NCBI RefSeq assembly: GCF_029962835.1
Contig: NC_080578.1
Coordinates: 102,651,759 to 102,715,758, forward strand
Reading direction: 5' to 3'
Length of the DNA stretch: 64,000 bases
Source of the DNA: Magnolia sinica
Lineage: Eukaryota > Streptophyta > Magnoliopsida > Magnoliales > Magnoliaceae
Shown here: positions 53,048-64,000 of the stretch, piece by piece
Layout: every line of letters starts with the position of its first letter
Numbering within the stretch: position 1 is the stretch's first letter
The notes under the pieces: generated by a model
Databases searched by the model: none
What the model saw: only the letters and a program-made list of their open reading frames with translations
What the model was told of the DNA's origin: nothing
Program-made: the position numbers and the translations under genes

Positions 53048-56000
53048 CTGTGAAAAAATGTGAGATGATTACTAGTAAGGAAGAAATATACAAATCACTA
53101 TTGTTCAATTGAGCATTTGATTGGCCAACGAGAATCACATGTGGGGCCGGCATTTTGGTGATCCAAGTTATTAATATGTTAGGCTCCATGGTCATGTGAA
53201 ATGCCCAAAAGCTCTCCCTTATCACAAGATCCTAACCATCTGAATGGACCCCTGTAAAATGTTGATGATTGGTTATAATTGTGCACTTCATCAGATAGCT
53301 AGGATAATCCGATGGTGGAGATAATGAATCAATAGCTCATATTACCAAAAGGTGGACCCCATCTGTACAATTGTTTGATCGGACAAAAAAAAATGTTTAT
53401 TTATATTGAGCGTCACAAAAGAAATTATCAGATGCAGAAGCTCTATCATATAAGATACACCATTTTTTTCCTGCCAACATATCCCATTAATATGTAGAAT
53501 TATCTTAGCTGTACAAAAGGTGGGCCACACCATAACAATCATCTGGTGTGAAAATCAGGCCCATCCACATATAGAGAAGGACACAACATCAATATTAATG
53601 GACAGCTGATATGACTAAGTATACTGACTACTGATCAAGGTTCTAAACATCGGTATCAGGAGCATATTGGAGATGCCCAAAAAATGATATATTACAAGGC
53701 ACATCAGACAGAATTTGACTGAATTTTTTTCTTTTGGCCAAAATAAAAAATAAAAATTTATCAGAAAATAGGGGAAAATCTGAAAATGCCAGAATGAATC
53801 ACTTCTTTGTGTTTCAACAAGTATTTAGTGGTGCATCAGATGATTCCTTGATAGGAGTGTTGTCTGCCGGCATGACATGATATAAGTCAACCAATTAGGC
53901 ACTGAATGAACAAAATCAAGCATGATTTGGTAGATTATGGCCCATTTCACTAAAATACATCAAAAGGAAGACGAAAAAAATGAGAAAGAAGCAATGGTTT
54001 AACACCTTTCCCTATTTTCCCAAATGGTCAATTCTGCTTTGATTTGTCAAATCCCCACACAAATATTGTGTTTTGATTCCTAAAATAGGCCTAGATCTAG
54101 TCTATAAAAAAGTTTCTAAGCTATCCCCGAGGTTGAAATGAAGAAAAAGGTGAAAAAAAAAAAAAAAGATAAAAAGAAAAGAAAAGAGGGCCTTTGTGGC
54201 CGTATTGGCCTGTAACAGTGGTGATATGGCCCATATTGGACCATATCAGCCAATAAGACTGATTTTTTCCAGTTAGCCGATTCACCCAATGTTGTGTAAC
54301 AGTAGGGGCGGATATGGTTATGACTAATGATACACAGCCGATATGGCCATATTACAACCATTTTTTAGAATCATGGTACTCTTGTGGCCCAGCAAATAAG
54401 TAGATCAGCATGATTTCCTTAACAGGTAATCACCATGGTGCATCCCATCTTTTGTCCCCATAAGATATTCGACATATGTGACATGTTGGCGGGGGAAAAT
54501 GACTCTATCATTGCTAATGACACAGCAGCTGTATCTAATCAATTCTCACATCATGTACCTCAATAGTAAGAAACATGCACAGTGCTGACACTTTTTTGTA
54601 AGTTCAGCTTCAATAAAATTGAAGCTATAGACATCTAGCTATTAAATGACTTCTTTTTATGAAGCAATGAATAGGAAGAATGAATCAGAAGAGTATGGCA
54701 GTCACCAGAGCTGAAAAACGTGATAGCAATCCTGCCAAATCTTCATTTTCCGTACCCATGGCCATGCACTGTTACAGAAAAAAAAAAAAAAAAGAAGAAG
54801 AAGAAGCTGTCACATAACCTATTTGATGTTAGCATGCACAGAAAAACAAATTTGATGCAGGACCGATGCATGAACTAAGTAACATGTGAGATCACATAAC
54901 CGAATCAAAATTCCAGTTAAAGCATTTAAAGTAAGCATTAGTAAAACCAGCTCAAGGAGGAGGTCTGCTAGTAAGTACTGGAAATAGCAAGGATTTATGA
55001 CAAAAACGATGTTAACAATTATTACATCAATGAGATAATGATATGAATGGCTCCCTCCCTCACCCTCCCTGATTCCCATCTCCAGGGTATGCAAACATGA
55101 TAATAGCACTTAACATCTGGTATGCATCGAAATTTTAGCAACTGTATGTATCTATACATAAATGCATATACATGCATGCATGTCATCATCGTCGTCATCA
55201 TCTAAGGCTTATCGCAACTGATTGGGGTCTGCAACACGAATCCTGTTCGGCCATTCCACTCTAACAAGGACAATATCCTCAGTTAAACCAACATGCATGA
55301 ATGTATATGTTTGAATGATATCAGGTAGAACTATAAATATCTTGCAGATAGAAACTGAAACAACCAAGTCCAACAGCATATCATGTATGGAGAGATTTTA
55401 GGCGTAAGACATTGTACTAAAAAGAGAAGGAAAAAAAATTGTAACAAGAAATGCCGGTCCTGGTGAGCAGAGGGAAAAATATCACAACTTTCAGCAAAGG
55501 GCCTACAGATGGAACATCATAGCAATCCTCATATATTGATTGTTGATTACCAAGAGAGACTATACTTCAAAAATAATTTACCAAGAGAAAAAGTTCTCCA
55601 CGGAAGTCTATATCCATGAAATAAATCACAGAAGAAAGCACAAGTAGGGCCTTCAGTCCATGGAACAAGGACGACTTTTAGTGAAACAGGTCCTGATGTT
55701 TGGTTCTGTCTGCTAAAAGTCGTGCCTTTAAAGCTGTGGTAAAACATTAGCACCAATAATAGCCTTGAAGGATGCTGGGAGTTCTTGCATTTTGATAACT
55801 ATGGATTCATTATAAAAGGAAAGAAACAAAAAAGTGGAAGAGTTGGTACCTCTCCTTCAGTGGTCAAGTCACCCTTATCAAAGCAGCTCTATTAAATCAA
55901 CCACCAGTTTATTTCATGTCTCTATTCAAATGTCTAAAGGCTGTGTTGGTAAGGTTAGAGAGATTGACACATGAATTTCTATGGCAATGCACAGAAGAGA

Positions 56001-59000
56001 AGAAAAGGTTTCATCTTGTCTTGGGGGGAGGTGTGCAAATCTTATGATAGGGGAGGTGCATGCGTAACGATTTGGGGCAAATGAACCTAGCTCTCTTGGG
56101 GAAATGGCTATAGAGGTTTGGGATGGAGGAGGATGCGTTGTGGAGAGAACCTATCGCTAGAAAGTATGGGTGTAAAGAGGTAGAGTGGTGCACTAAGGAT
56201 TCCTCCATGTTCAGAGCTCTAACAACCTGGAAAGAGCTTGTGACTATGAAGACAAAGTTCTTTGAGGGGATCGGCTTCTCTCTTGGGAATGGGGAGAAAA
56301 TCCAGTTTTGGGAGGATGTTTGGATTGGTGATGCCTCCATGCATGATTTGTTCCTAAGGATTGCCCGATTGCCTTTGATTCACAATATTTCGGTTGCATG
56401 GTGTTACTCTTATTGTGAAGAGTCTATTTTGTGGACTCCCCCGTGCCGTAGACCTCTCTAAGATGAAGAGGCGGAAGAGTTTGTGCTGCTTCTAGATCGC
56501 AGCAAGCTTTACCACCCGGTTAGTGGATATTGGGATCAGATGGTTTGGTGGGCGGACAAATCCAAACGTTTTTCCATTCGGTCTTTTTTATGAAATAAAC
56601 AAGTAGGGAACGAGGCAATGTGCAAATGCAGTACGTGTGGTCATATGGAGCTCCTTTGAAGATTGTGGCTTTCGGTTGGCTAGTCAGAAGGGAGAGGGTT
56701 TTGACCATGAATAACCTTCAGAATCAATCAATGATGATTCTGAATGTCTTATGTGTCTGGCAAATGCTGAACCAGTCAACCATCTCTTCATTCACTATCT
56801 GTTTGAGCATCAATTACGGTCTGGTTTCTTTAGGATTTCCATGTCTCATAGACCATGCCAAATTCTACCAGAGGCTTTCTTACGGCTTGGCATGGTGTGG
56901 GCCTTCGGAAGCAGGAAAAGGCCTTATGGAAGTTAAGTACTCTGGGCTTTATGGGAAGAAAGGAATGGGAGATGCTTTTGTAATGTTAGCAATAGTGTTG
57001 ATAGGGTTTCGACAAGGGCAATGGGTTTTGTTGTGGAATGGTCCTCTTGTATAAATTGGCCGAGAGATTGTAATTTTCCTTTCTAGTTTGTAGTTATGCA
57101 CCATCCTGGCGCTCTTTCTAATAAAATCACCATTATCTTTCAAAAAAAATAATAAAAAAGTTGTGGCTCAAAAAATGAAACATTTTCCAAATTTTATCGT
57201 ATAGTGACCTTCTAAGAATATAAACTTCTCGAGAATTTATTCAATAAAGAATCCTTATATAACTGGGATGGGATAGGGTGAAGTATCAATTTAAGCAAGT
57301 CAAATTGATGTTTTCAAGGTTATGGTCCATGCGAAAGGGTTTCCTGCTCCAAACAAAATAAGCAGCAATGACAACACAATTGTCTATTAAACATCATAGT
57401 ATCCTCAAGGATCGCAAAACATAACAATGACGAACTCCACTCAGCTCTTTTAGAAGAAACAAAAAGAGCATTGTTTTGCCTAAGAAAGAGCTCATTTAAA
57501 GGCTTCAGAACCAACAAACTCAAGGTCGACTTTGGTTTAATGTTCCATCACCCTTACACACTTGCTCACGAATCCTTCTTTGATAATTAGTTTACCCTTG
57601 ACGGTCATGAGCACTTTGTCAATCAAGGATTTAGAAATTACTACAATGACAAAGCTTCGCCACCCTCATGTATCTCACAAATGCTTGCTTGATGTGCTTA
57701 AAAGATCTGGAATCTGCGGAGCAGTTATTCATTCACTGTGTATTTGCCAGAAAGGTTTGGGGTCTTTTTCTCCAATTTTCTGGGGTGTTATGGGTGTTTC
57801 TGAAGATGATAGAGGAATTTCTCATCGCTTGGCATGGCAGGGGGATAGGGAAAGAAGGAAAAAGGTTGTGGCGATTAAGTTTGTTAGTGAGTCTATGGGC
57901 TTTATGGTGAGAAAGAAACCATCGTTGTTTTAGAAACGGGAAGACTGGAGCATTGCAAGTCTTTAATCGGGCAATTCCTAACATGAAGGAGTGGGCAGAA
58001 GCATAGACTTTACAATCTCCTCTTCTAGTCCTTTGGGGGGCTTCTTTTTGGTGTAGTTGTATTTTTGTATATTTTGGCTTTGGCCGTTTTTTATGAAATC
58101 CCATCATTGTTCAAAAATAAAATAAAATTTATGGGTTGCAATGACAGAGTTCATTAGCAATATGCAAAGTCCAATGCTAATCCTCTTGTCAATGTTAACA
58201 AAGGTTATTCATTTGTACATTAAAAGTTTACAAAGTTTGCACTATATTGCATTTTATATTATAGAGGAACATGTAAAATGATTCAATGCTAAACTCTAAA
58301 AATGTAGGGAAGGCTGCACTTGGAGAAGTATGTAGTTCTGCATGCATGTATGATGAATATATGTGTGTATTCTTGTTACAAGTAAACTAGTGGATATGGC
58401 ACGTGAAATGCATGTAGAGAGAGAGGAAGTGATTTGCAAGATGTGGGGAAGGGGAGTGGTGCTTGTGGAAAGATCTCTTAGAAAAGGGGTTTGCTACAAT
58501 ACATCTCGAGGTATTGCTATTTTAACGTAGGTACCTTAGTTGTTGAATATGAAGTCATGTTTCAATGTCCAAACTGTTTATATGATAGGCCTCATTAAAA
58601 TAAACTCTCAGAATGGAATATTCCAACCTTTTGATCATTTGATTCTTTTTCTTTGAAAATGGAACGTCTCTTTTAAACTTACTTGTGTAGGCCATACATA
58701 GGATCTTCCAATCTTGAGAATGTTTTGGTTATCAACCATCCACTCTGTGGCCCATCCTACAAACAATGTAGATCATTGGAAAATGGTTCCATGTCCAACG
58801 GCTATAGGCCTGAAGTTATTTTTTTTTAAAAAGTTAGCAATAAATTGGGATGTATTTATGAGCACCAACTCAGCCTTCACGAGTTGTCGAGTAGGTAAAA
58901 TCTCAGCCATCCTCTGGTCTCTTAAGAACAAGTGGGCAAAATCCCAACCATACATTGTGAAACATACAGCTGGACTCACTGTAAGTTAGATAAATACCAT

Positions 59001-60079
59001 TTCTTCAAGTAAAACCTTCCCCCATATCCTCAAGTAACACAAAGTTTTAGCCATCTAAAAGACTAATTGCAAGCAATTTCTGTCGCTGACTGCTTGCCTT
59101 ATTACAAAAAAGAAAACCCAAGATATTGCGTAAAATGTAAGGTACGACACCAACGTAATCAACAAAGCTGCTACACCTGCCTAATAATACAAAACGGAAT
59201 TAATGCCTTCATACTATCTTACAAGGTAATGGATACAGCTAGGATTGGGTTTCACAAATACTCAAAATCTAAACTCTCAGGACATGCACGCATCAAGGGT
59301 GGCGGAAAGGATTTGTCAATAGTTCCTCAATCCTTGGAGCAACCAAGTTTTAAAAACAAGACTTCCACAAAAGCCTGGTGAAGTTGCTTCAATACTATTT
59401 TCTTAAATTCGATTAGTTGTTGCAATAGAACATAGAGGTCATGAGTTACTTGGTTACAATAAGGGCCTACTTGTTTCGCCAATTACCTTGGTAATTGAAA
59501 GCAAAAGTGTCATCATTATGATTTTACCACCCCCAAACCAAACACAAGAATCATTGGTCAAATACAAATGCATTCAGGAGATAGGTAAAGAGATTTGTAA
59601 TCATTGCACTTTTTCAGTATTACCCTGAAAATCTCAAATCCAAACAACGACATCAACATATTTTGGTGATGATTTAACATAAAAGTAATGTAAAAATGTC
59701 ATCGTTATGACTTCACCTCCAATAAACCAAACATGGGAATCAACGGTCAAACACAAATGTTGTCAGGAGACAGGCAAGGTAATTTGTAATCATTGCACAT
59801 TTCCTATGCATTGCGGTGATAATCGGTGAAACAAACAGGACCTAATTCATAAGCACTGCTATGCACACACAAAAGGTAGACGTGTTTTCTTGAGCCGTCA
59901 AACCATGAAATACTTTTCCTTCCTCACAAAAAAAAAGAAGCTAAGATATAAGGATCATTGAGAGGTAAATGATATCATAAAAGCATATTCAGAGAAGGAA
60001 AATGCAGTACCTTCACCCTGTAGCCACGTTCCATCTGTCTCTTGACCATTTCAGCTTTCATTTGAAGGTCTTTTTGTTC
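51800..60079 (-). CDS. Organellar translation initiation factor IF3, 3' part (partial)
   Basis: IF3 binds the small ribosomal subunit of bacterial-type ribosomes, keeps subunits apart and proofreads start-codon pairing. Three exons are visible and join in phase 0 to 459 residues. They encode the latter part of the IF3 C-terminal domain: EQKDLQMKAEMVKRQ with GYRVK, then MGTENEDLAGLLSRFSAL, then IEDVAFVESGPFVEKRQAYV and LVRHSKFGP. This follows the bacterial helix, GHKVKV strand and final QMIMVLAPK-like strand. About 380 residues of low-complexity tail follow, rich in Ser, Pro, Glu and Lys, as in plant mitochondrial IF3-like proteins. The N-terminal domain, targeting peptide and upstream exons are not in the window. 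Introns are about 1.7 and 5.2 kb; the larger contains LINE ends. It lies 4 kb upstream of the RsmI-like gene, on the same strand. Confidence 0.85.
53640..54375. repeat. Dispersed repeat in IF3 intron
   Basis: Starts AAGGTTCTAAACATCGG and ends CCATTTTTTAGAATCATGG, weakly inverted, with ATATTGG and GATATGGCC words throughout. Similar words are found at 43690-43800 in RsmI intron 2. Confidence 0.45.
54706..54768 (-). CDS. IF3 gene, 63-base exon
   Basis: 21 codons between TAACAG and GTGACT, reading CMAMGTENEDLAGLLSRFSA plus Leu. Phase 0 on both sides. It is too short for ordinary frame listing but is required to link the flanking exons. Confidence 0.88.
55180..55262 (-). mobile_element. RTE LINE 3' end, reverse
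   Basis: CATCATCGTCGTCATCATC, then AAGGCTTATCGCAACTGATTGGGGTC, is the inverted counterpart of the RTE terminus at 43622-43690, extending a little further into the element (CGAATCCTGTTCGGCCATTC). Confidence 0.65.
55829..57145 (+). mobile_element. L1-type LINE, 5'-truncated, in IF3 intron
   Basis: Frames in order match the end of L1 ORF2: WYLSFSGQVTLIKAALLNQP and PVYFMSLFKC (thumb region), then EEDALWREPIARKYG and IQFWEDVWIGD, then YGAPLKIVAFGWLVRRERVL and MCLANAEPVNHLF (zf-RVT). It ends at an A-rich tail near 57140. Several stops and frame changes. Orientation is opposite to the host gene. Confidence 0.85.
57590..58120 (+). mobile_element. Second L1-type LINE 3' end, in tandem
   Basis: NACLMCLKDLESAEQLFIHC, VFARKVWGLFLQF and LWRLSLLVSLWALW are the zf-RVT and C-terminal tail of L1 ORF2. 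It ends in an AAAATAAAATAAAA tail. It follows the first LINE at 450 bases distance in the same orientation, but its sequence is clearly different, so it is a separate insertion. Confidence 0.82.
58140..60010. other. IF3 intron DNA, no gene
   Basis: AT-rich. The stretch 59485-59840 contains two similar halves (AAATGTCATC(A/G)TTATGA and GGTCAAACACAAATG words) that look like an old tandem repeat. The frames at 58714-58989 and 59067-59381 show no domain. Confidence 0.5.
60011..60079 (-). CDS. IF3 gene, exon with C-terminal-domain helix
   Basis: 69 bases between TTCCAG and GTACTG, coding EQKDLQMKAEMVKRQMERGY and RVK. It corresponds to the DYQVKLRHARRFLEEGHKVK segment of bacterial IF3. Confidence 0.88.
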
Positions 60080-60589
60080 CTGGAAATAAAAGTAATAAGT
60101 TCCTTTAACCATAACAGCCAAAGCTTACACACAAGATGATTAAATGTCAAGGTTCAAGCAAATTTAATGTTAGCATTACGGATTGCCTGGCCAAGGTAAC
60201 AGAAGTAAACACACTAGAATCTTCATGGAAGACGTATCATCTAGAAGCTTTAGTGTACAAAACCAAAAGACATGCTCATTCCTCAAGCAAGTGAATTATG
60301 TGAGTATAGTTAGTTTCTACTAACAGTTGTACCAGTTTTCAAAAACTCACATCAAACTTGGATCTTTGGGTTTCGGAATCCGGTCTGTTTGAGCCCATGC
60401 AAACTCAAAGATTCGTACAATGTCATTGGAATATTGTAAACAAACAAAGAAGTCTTATTTAAAGAATCAAGACAAATAGAAAAGATAAAAGTGAAATGGC
60501 ATCTCTCCAGAGACGACATCAGCCCACGGGTTGTTCTAGCTTGTTGCCAATTTAGAGCTGTTGATGTTGGATAAGGAGTGCATGCCTCC

Positions 60590-60790
60590 CATCAGTGTTC
60601 TAAGTATCGCTGGTATTAGCCAAAATACCGGCCGAGATTTCAGTATCGCCAACTATGCATAAGAATATGGCTGGAATATAAAACTTATATGATATCGGTG
60701 ATAATATCGTCGATGTCAGCCAACATATCACAATATCAAATTTATCATTATACATCGGCACACAACCAATTACATAAGTACAAAGTACTG
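60590..60790. repeat. ATATCG-rich dispersed repeat fragment
   Basis: Words such as AGTATCGCTGGTATTAGCC and GATATCGGTGATAATATCG link it to the repeats at 14690 and 61620. Confidence 0.45.
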
Positions 60791-61229
60791 AAGATGAAAA
60801 CAGCGAAATTCAGCAACAATTCAAAAAATAAAAACAACAAACATTTATCTGCCCTTTTTTTTTTTTGGGATTCTGTTTGTAATTTGTCTTAACAAATCAA
60901 TCTGAGTTGTTTTGCATCAAAACATGAATTTGGGGGAGACATTATGATCAGAGAGGGATTTCTGACCAGAACCCCAAAGATGATAAAAATGTAATTTTCT
61001 TCGTCTAATTCATTTTTTTCAATGGATTAGCAGGAAAAAAAAAAGTAATCATGTCTACGCATGACTTTCATGCAATGAAATGGATCTCAAGAGAAATTTT
61101 GATTTCCAAGATGATAAATGGAAGAAATTGGGGAAACCCAAATTTCTTCCTTTTTACCCTTTAAAATTGTTATATATGTGTAGAAAAAATACGTTGATGT
61201 GTACGCTGATCTACAGATTGCCGGAGTAT

Positions 61230-61520
61230 TTCTTTTTTGAAATTATTTTTAACTAATTAAAAATATATATTAAAAAAAATAACATAATAAAGATATGCAG
61301 TGGGTGGCCCCTTACACACAAAGATCACATGCTTTTTTTGTTGTGATAATAAGGCCAACATTCATATTGCCGCCAATCCAGTGTTTCACAAGGGAAAGCA
61401 AATTGAGGTAGATTGTCATCTCTTTTCACCGAAGCAATTTGAGCATGATCATTTTTCTCTCTCAAGTAACCAGTTAGGCTTGGTCGATATCTAGACACCA
61501 ACTTGAAGGGGAGTATTAAA
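61230..61520 (+). mobile_element. Ty1/Copia fossil, RNase H end
   Basis: The frame at 61318-61480 reads CDNKANIHIAANPVFHKG and IEVDCHLF, the family signature of the Copia RNase H domain, followed by the usual short polyprotein end. It is a truncated, broken fragment lying upstream of the visible IF3 exons. A following LTR start is possible but not certain. Confidence 0.75.
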
Positions 61521-61687
61521 GATGGTGTATTCTTTTATATGCTATGCACGCCCTAAAAGAGTATATATGTAATTTCTCTTAATTATAATATACTCATGCA
61601 AACCATAATCACGGCAAGGGTTCTATGTATCAATCATCTCAGCCGATATTTTAGGTATTGCTGGTCAATGATACCATATTTTCCTAG

Positions 61688-61691
<4 letters not shown>

Positions 61692-61744
<53 letters not shown>
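61692..61744. repeat. (AT)n microsatellite
   Basis: About 53 bases of AT dinucleotide inside an ATATCG-rich repeat. Confidence 0.95.
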
Positions 61745-61748
<4 letters not shown>

Positions 61749-62083
61749 AATACACCGATGATAATATTATCGACACCCGCTGATGTATCGTGATATCCGT
61801 GATATTTCCTGCAGTATCCATGCTATTTTCCATGAAATCTGCAATATTTCCTTCTTGTATCTTCCACTTAGAGAACTAAATGGCATTCGTCTCTCATAGT
61901 TAATATTCTCTACACATCCCATCTTCTTTGCATCTTTCAATAATCGAAGTGACTTCTAATCACTTATACTAATATTCCCTTGTCATGTCTTCTTCCTTAG
62001 AAGATTTTGTTCTTTACCAACCGATAGCTCTCTTAATACTCAGGTCTCCATTCAGCCTTCATCTTTCCTTGATTGCTTCCACA

Positions 62084-62812
62084 TAGTGTTTGAAATATCA
62101 GTATCGCATTAAGCATCGCACCCTTGGGATACAGATACATGTCGAGTATCGCATGGGATATATTTGTTGTATCACGTAATGTACAACTATTGTTGGAAAC
62201 ATGGGGAAACATTGGGAAATTGGTCGAATTTTTCAATGAAACTTCAGTGATTGTTAAAAAATACATCAATACGCACTTATAAATCAAAACATTACAAAAA
62301 ACAAGTGCACACAATGGGTTTTCTTTGTATGGGGTCCTAATCTATATGTTGTCTAACTGAATTGATAAAACTATACTCAAACTCTATTCATATAATTTAT
62401 AAATTTAAGAAGCTGTGTGGAAACACAAGCAAAACATTCAAAAGCAAAAGAAGAATCACTCGATCAGCTTACATGCATGTTTGATTTTATGTTTGGACAC
62501 AAAGATTGCAACTGATTTGCAAGAAATTAAGAAATTTTGATTTTTCAATTTTCCACAACTCGACCCATCTCCTCCAAATCTCGAAATTGAAGCTCCCAAT
62601 CATTCATGCAAAACATGAAAAATCATGGATTTGTAACAATTTGACACTGATTTATCATGATTTACAAAAGAAGAAAAAAAGGATCGAAAATCGAATCACC
62701 AGATCGAATATATGGGATATATCCCACTACTTGTGCTTTTTGTATCTCACAAGTGGGATACAAGATATATCATGGGATATATCGGATGATATCGTTGATA
62801 CTTAAAACATTG
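62084..62812. mobile_element. Sister copy of the nested 8-bp-TSD element
   Basis: It starts GTGTTTGAAATATCAGTATCGC after two mutated bases and ends GATACTTAAAACATTG, flanked by CTTCCACA (62076-62083) and CTTACACA (62813-62820). Internal blocks match 32448-33452 (GGGATACAGATACAT, TGGTCGAATTTTTCAATGAA, AGTGCACA). It lacks one of the two internal 95-base repeats. Confidence 0.75.
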
Positions 62813-62829
62813 CTTACACATTGTTTCTC

Positions 62830-64000
62830 CCAATGGATCCTCTGATATACCACATTTCGTCCCTTTCTTTTGTGAGCCGTTTGCTCCATAAGATCCAACT
62901 ACATCTAACACTTTGTAGTCTACCCTTGTTACATCAATACTTATAAGAAGATGCCACTCAAACTTAGCACAAGAACACTTCTTATGCTAACTTGGTTCTA
63001 TTGTTTGTGTTTTATTGCTTGTATTGTAGCCATTTGAATGATATGAACTAATTTTCGATATAGTTGATCACTTAATCGCCAACAACGCATGTTTTTGTCC
63101 CTTAAACAATGGAAAACTATTCTACATAGTTTTCTTTGTAATGTTTTGAGTTCTAAGTATGTAATCATGTGTCTTTTAACATCTCCAATGTTTCAGCAAA
63201 AAAATCACCATTTTCCTCAAGTTTCCCACTATTTCTCTCAAACTGTGATACAGTACACGACACATGAATTTCCCATGTTTCCCACAATACCTCCATATCC
63301 CCAGGGTACAAAACATACTATGGCACTATTACTTCAAACATCGGAGCAAAAATATTATGGCCACCTCGGTATGGATAAGGACAACAGACTTCGAGATGCC
63401 TCATAACTACATGTGGATCTAAGACCAAGGTATATTCTTGTTCTTTCCAGTTTATGGTTGAATTGTTTGTATTCCATTGCTTGTATTGTTTGAACTCACT
63501 TATGGCCAACCACAATATTTTGTCCCCTTAAAATGGAAAACTATCATGCATAATTCACTTGTAATGTTTTGAGTTTGAAATGGTAAACTATCATGCATAG
63601 TTCATTTGAAATATTTTGAGTTCGAAGTGTGTAATTATGTATCTTTTTAACATCTCCTGAAGTTTCACTGGAAATTTCTGGTTTCCCCAATATTTCCTTC
63701 AAACTGCAATACATGTGATATTTCCAGGTGTTTCCCATGATCTTTGTGACACGTATACTTCAAACACTAACTGGGATTGACAAACTTTCACCTAATCTCT
63801 TTTCCCTTCAACCCTACCCAAAGCGTTGGAAATTCATACATGGCCTCATTGACCCTCATACTTCCTATGTCGTAGGTCATTGATGCCATCATCTTCATCA
63901 TCACAGCATTGACCCACTATTAGGGTTCAGCTTTATGGATCCCCATTTGCCAATAAATCCAATAAAAAGCCTGGCCCTCAGCAAACTAGCCTTCATATCC
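62830..64000. other. AT-rich stretch at the window end
   Basis: Contains a repeated TATTTTGAGTT(C/T)GAA block with GGAAAACTATCATGCATA near 63535 and 63585, and a related one near 63110. No exon of the IF3 N-terminal domain could be found here. Confidence 0.45.

Noticed and set aside
63089-63406. Upstream IF3 exon candidate near the window end
   Set aside because: Wrong strand and no IF3 N-terminal motif. The N-terminal exons must lie beyond 64000.

Overview
This window is nuclear DNA from a flowering plant. The evidence is long repeat-filled introns with GT-AG splice sites, intronless GC-rich esterase genes, plant-type transposon relics, and many copies of one foldback repeat whose ends read GTGGGGCCCACCATGATGT or its complement. 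That repeat family, together with the mixed GC-rich and AT-rich composition, makes me think of a magnoliid such as a Laurales or Magnoliales species. The lineage is inference; the plant origin is not in doubt. There is no CRISPR array, operon or prokaryotic system here.

Left part (1-31000). Positions 1-7000 hold only repeats: a 23/69-bp tandem array, a reverse-oriented Ty3/Gypsy LTR relic, a 102-bp triplet repeat and foldback MITEs. Then comes a direct segmental duplication, copy A (7033-17203) and copy B (21151-30439), separated by about 3.9 kb of unrelated DNA. Each copy carries one apparently intact class I plant carboxylesterase (CXE) gene with a complete Ser-Asp-His triad. Insertions present in only one copy (a solo LTR and a Tourist-like MITE in A, a 680-bp segment in B) date themselves to after the duplication. 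The spacer contains a decayed PIF/Harbinger transposase and a small open frame with an RNase H1 N-terminal (viroplasmin-like) domain, followed by a possible tail-anchored exon.

Right part (30876-64000). Two host genes lie head to tail on the minus strand. The first (30876-47755) is a nine-exon gene for a plastid- or mitochondrion-targeted RsmI-type 16S rRNA 2'-O-methyltransferase. I could place every exon with consistent phase, giving a 349-residue protein. The second (51800 to beyond 60079) is the 3' part of a plant organellar translation initiation factor IF3 gene, with the end of the IF3 C-terminal domain and a long low-complexity tail. Its 5' exons lie beyond the window. Both products act on the bacterial-type small ribosomal subunit.

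Introns and intergenic DNA are packed with relics: L1-type LINE 3' ends, an RTE LINE fragment, a hAT transposase split by a nested element, hAT MITEs with exact 8-bp target duplications, and a Ty1/Copia RNase H fragment. The most informative observations are the two-copy duplication with its internal insertion clocks, the foldback MITE that forms the esterase promoter, and the organellar gene pair. I found nothing that convincingly amounts to a new multi-gene system.
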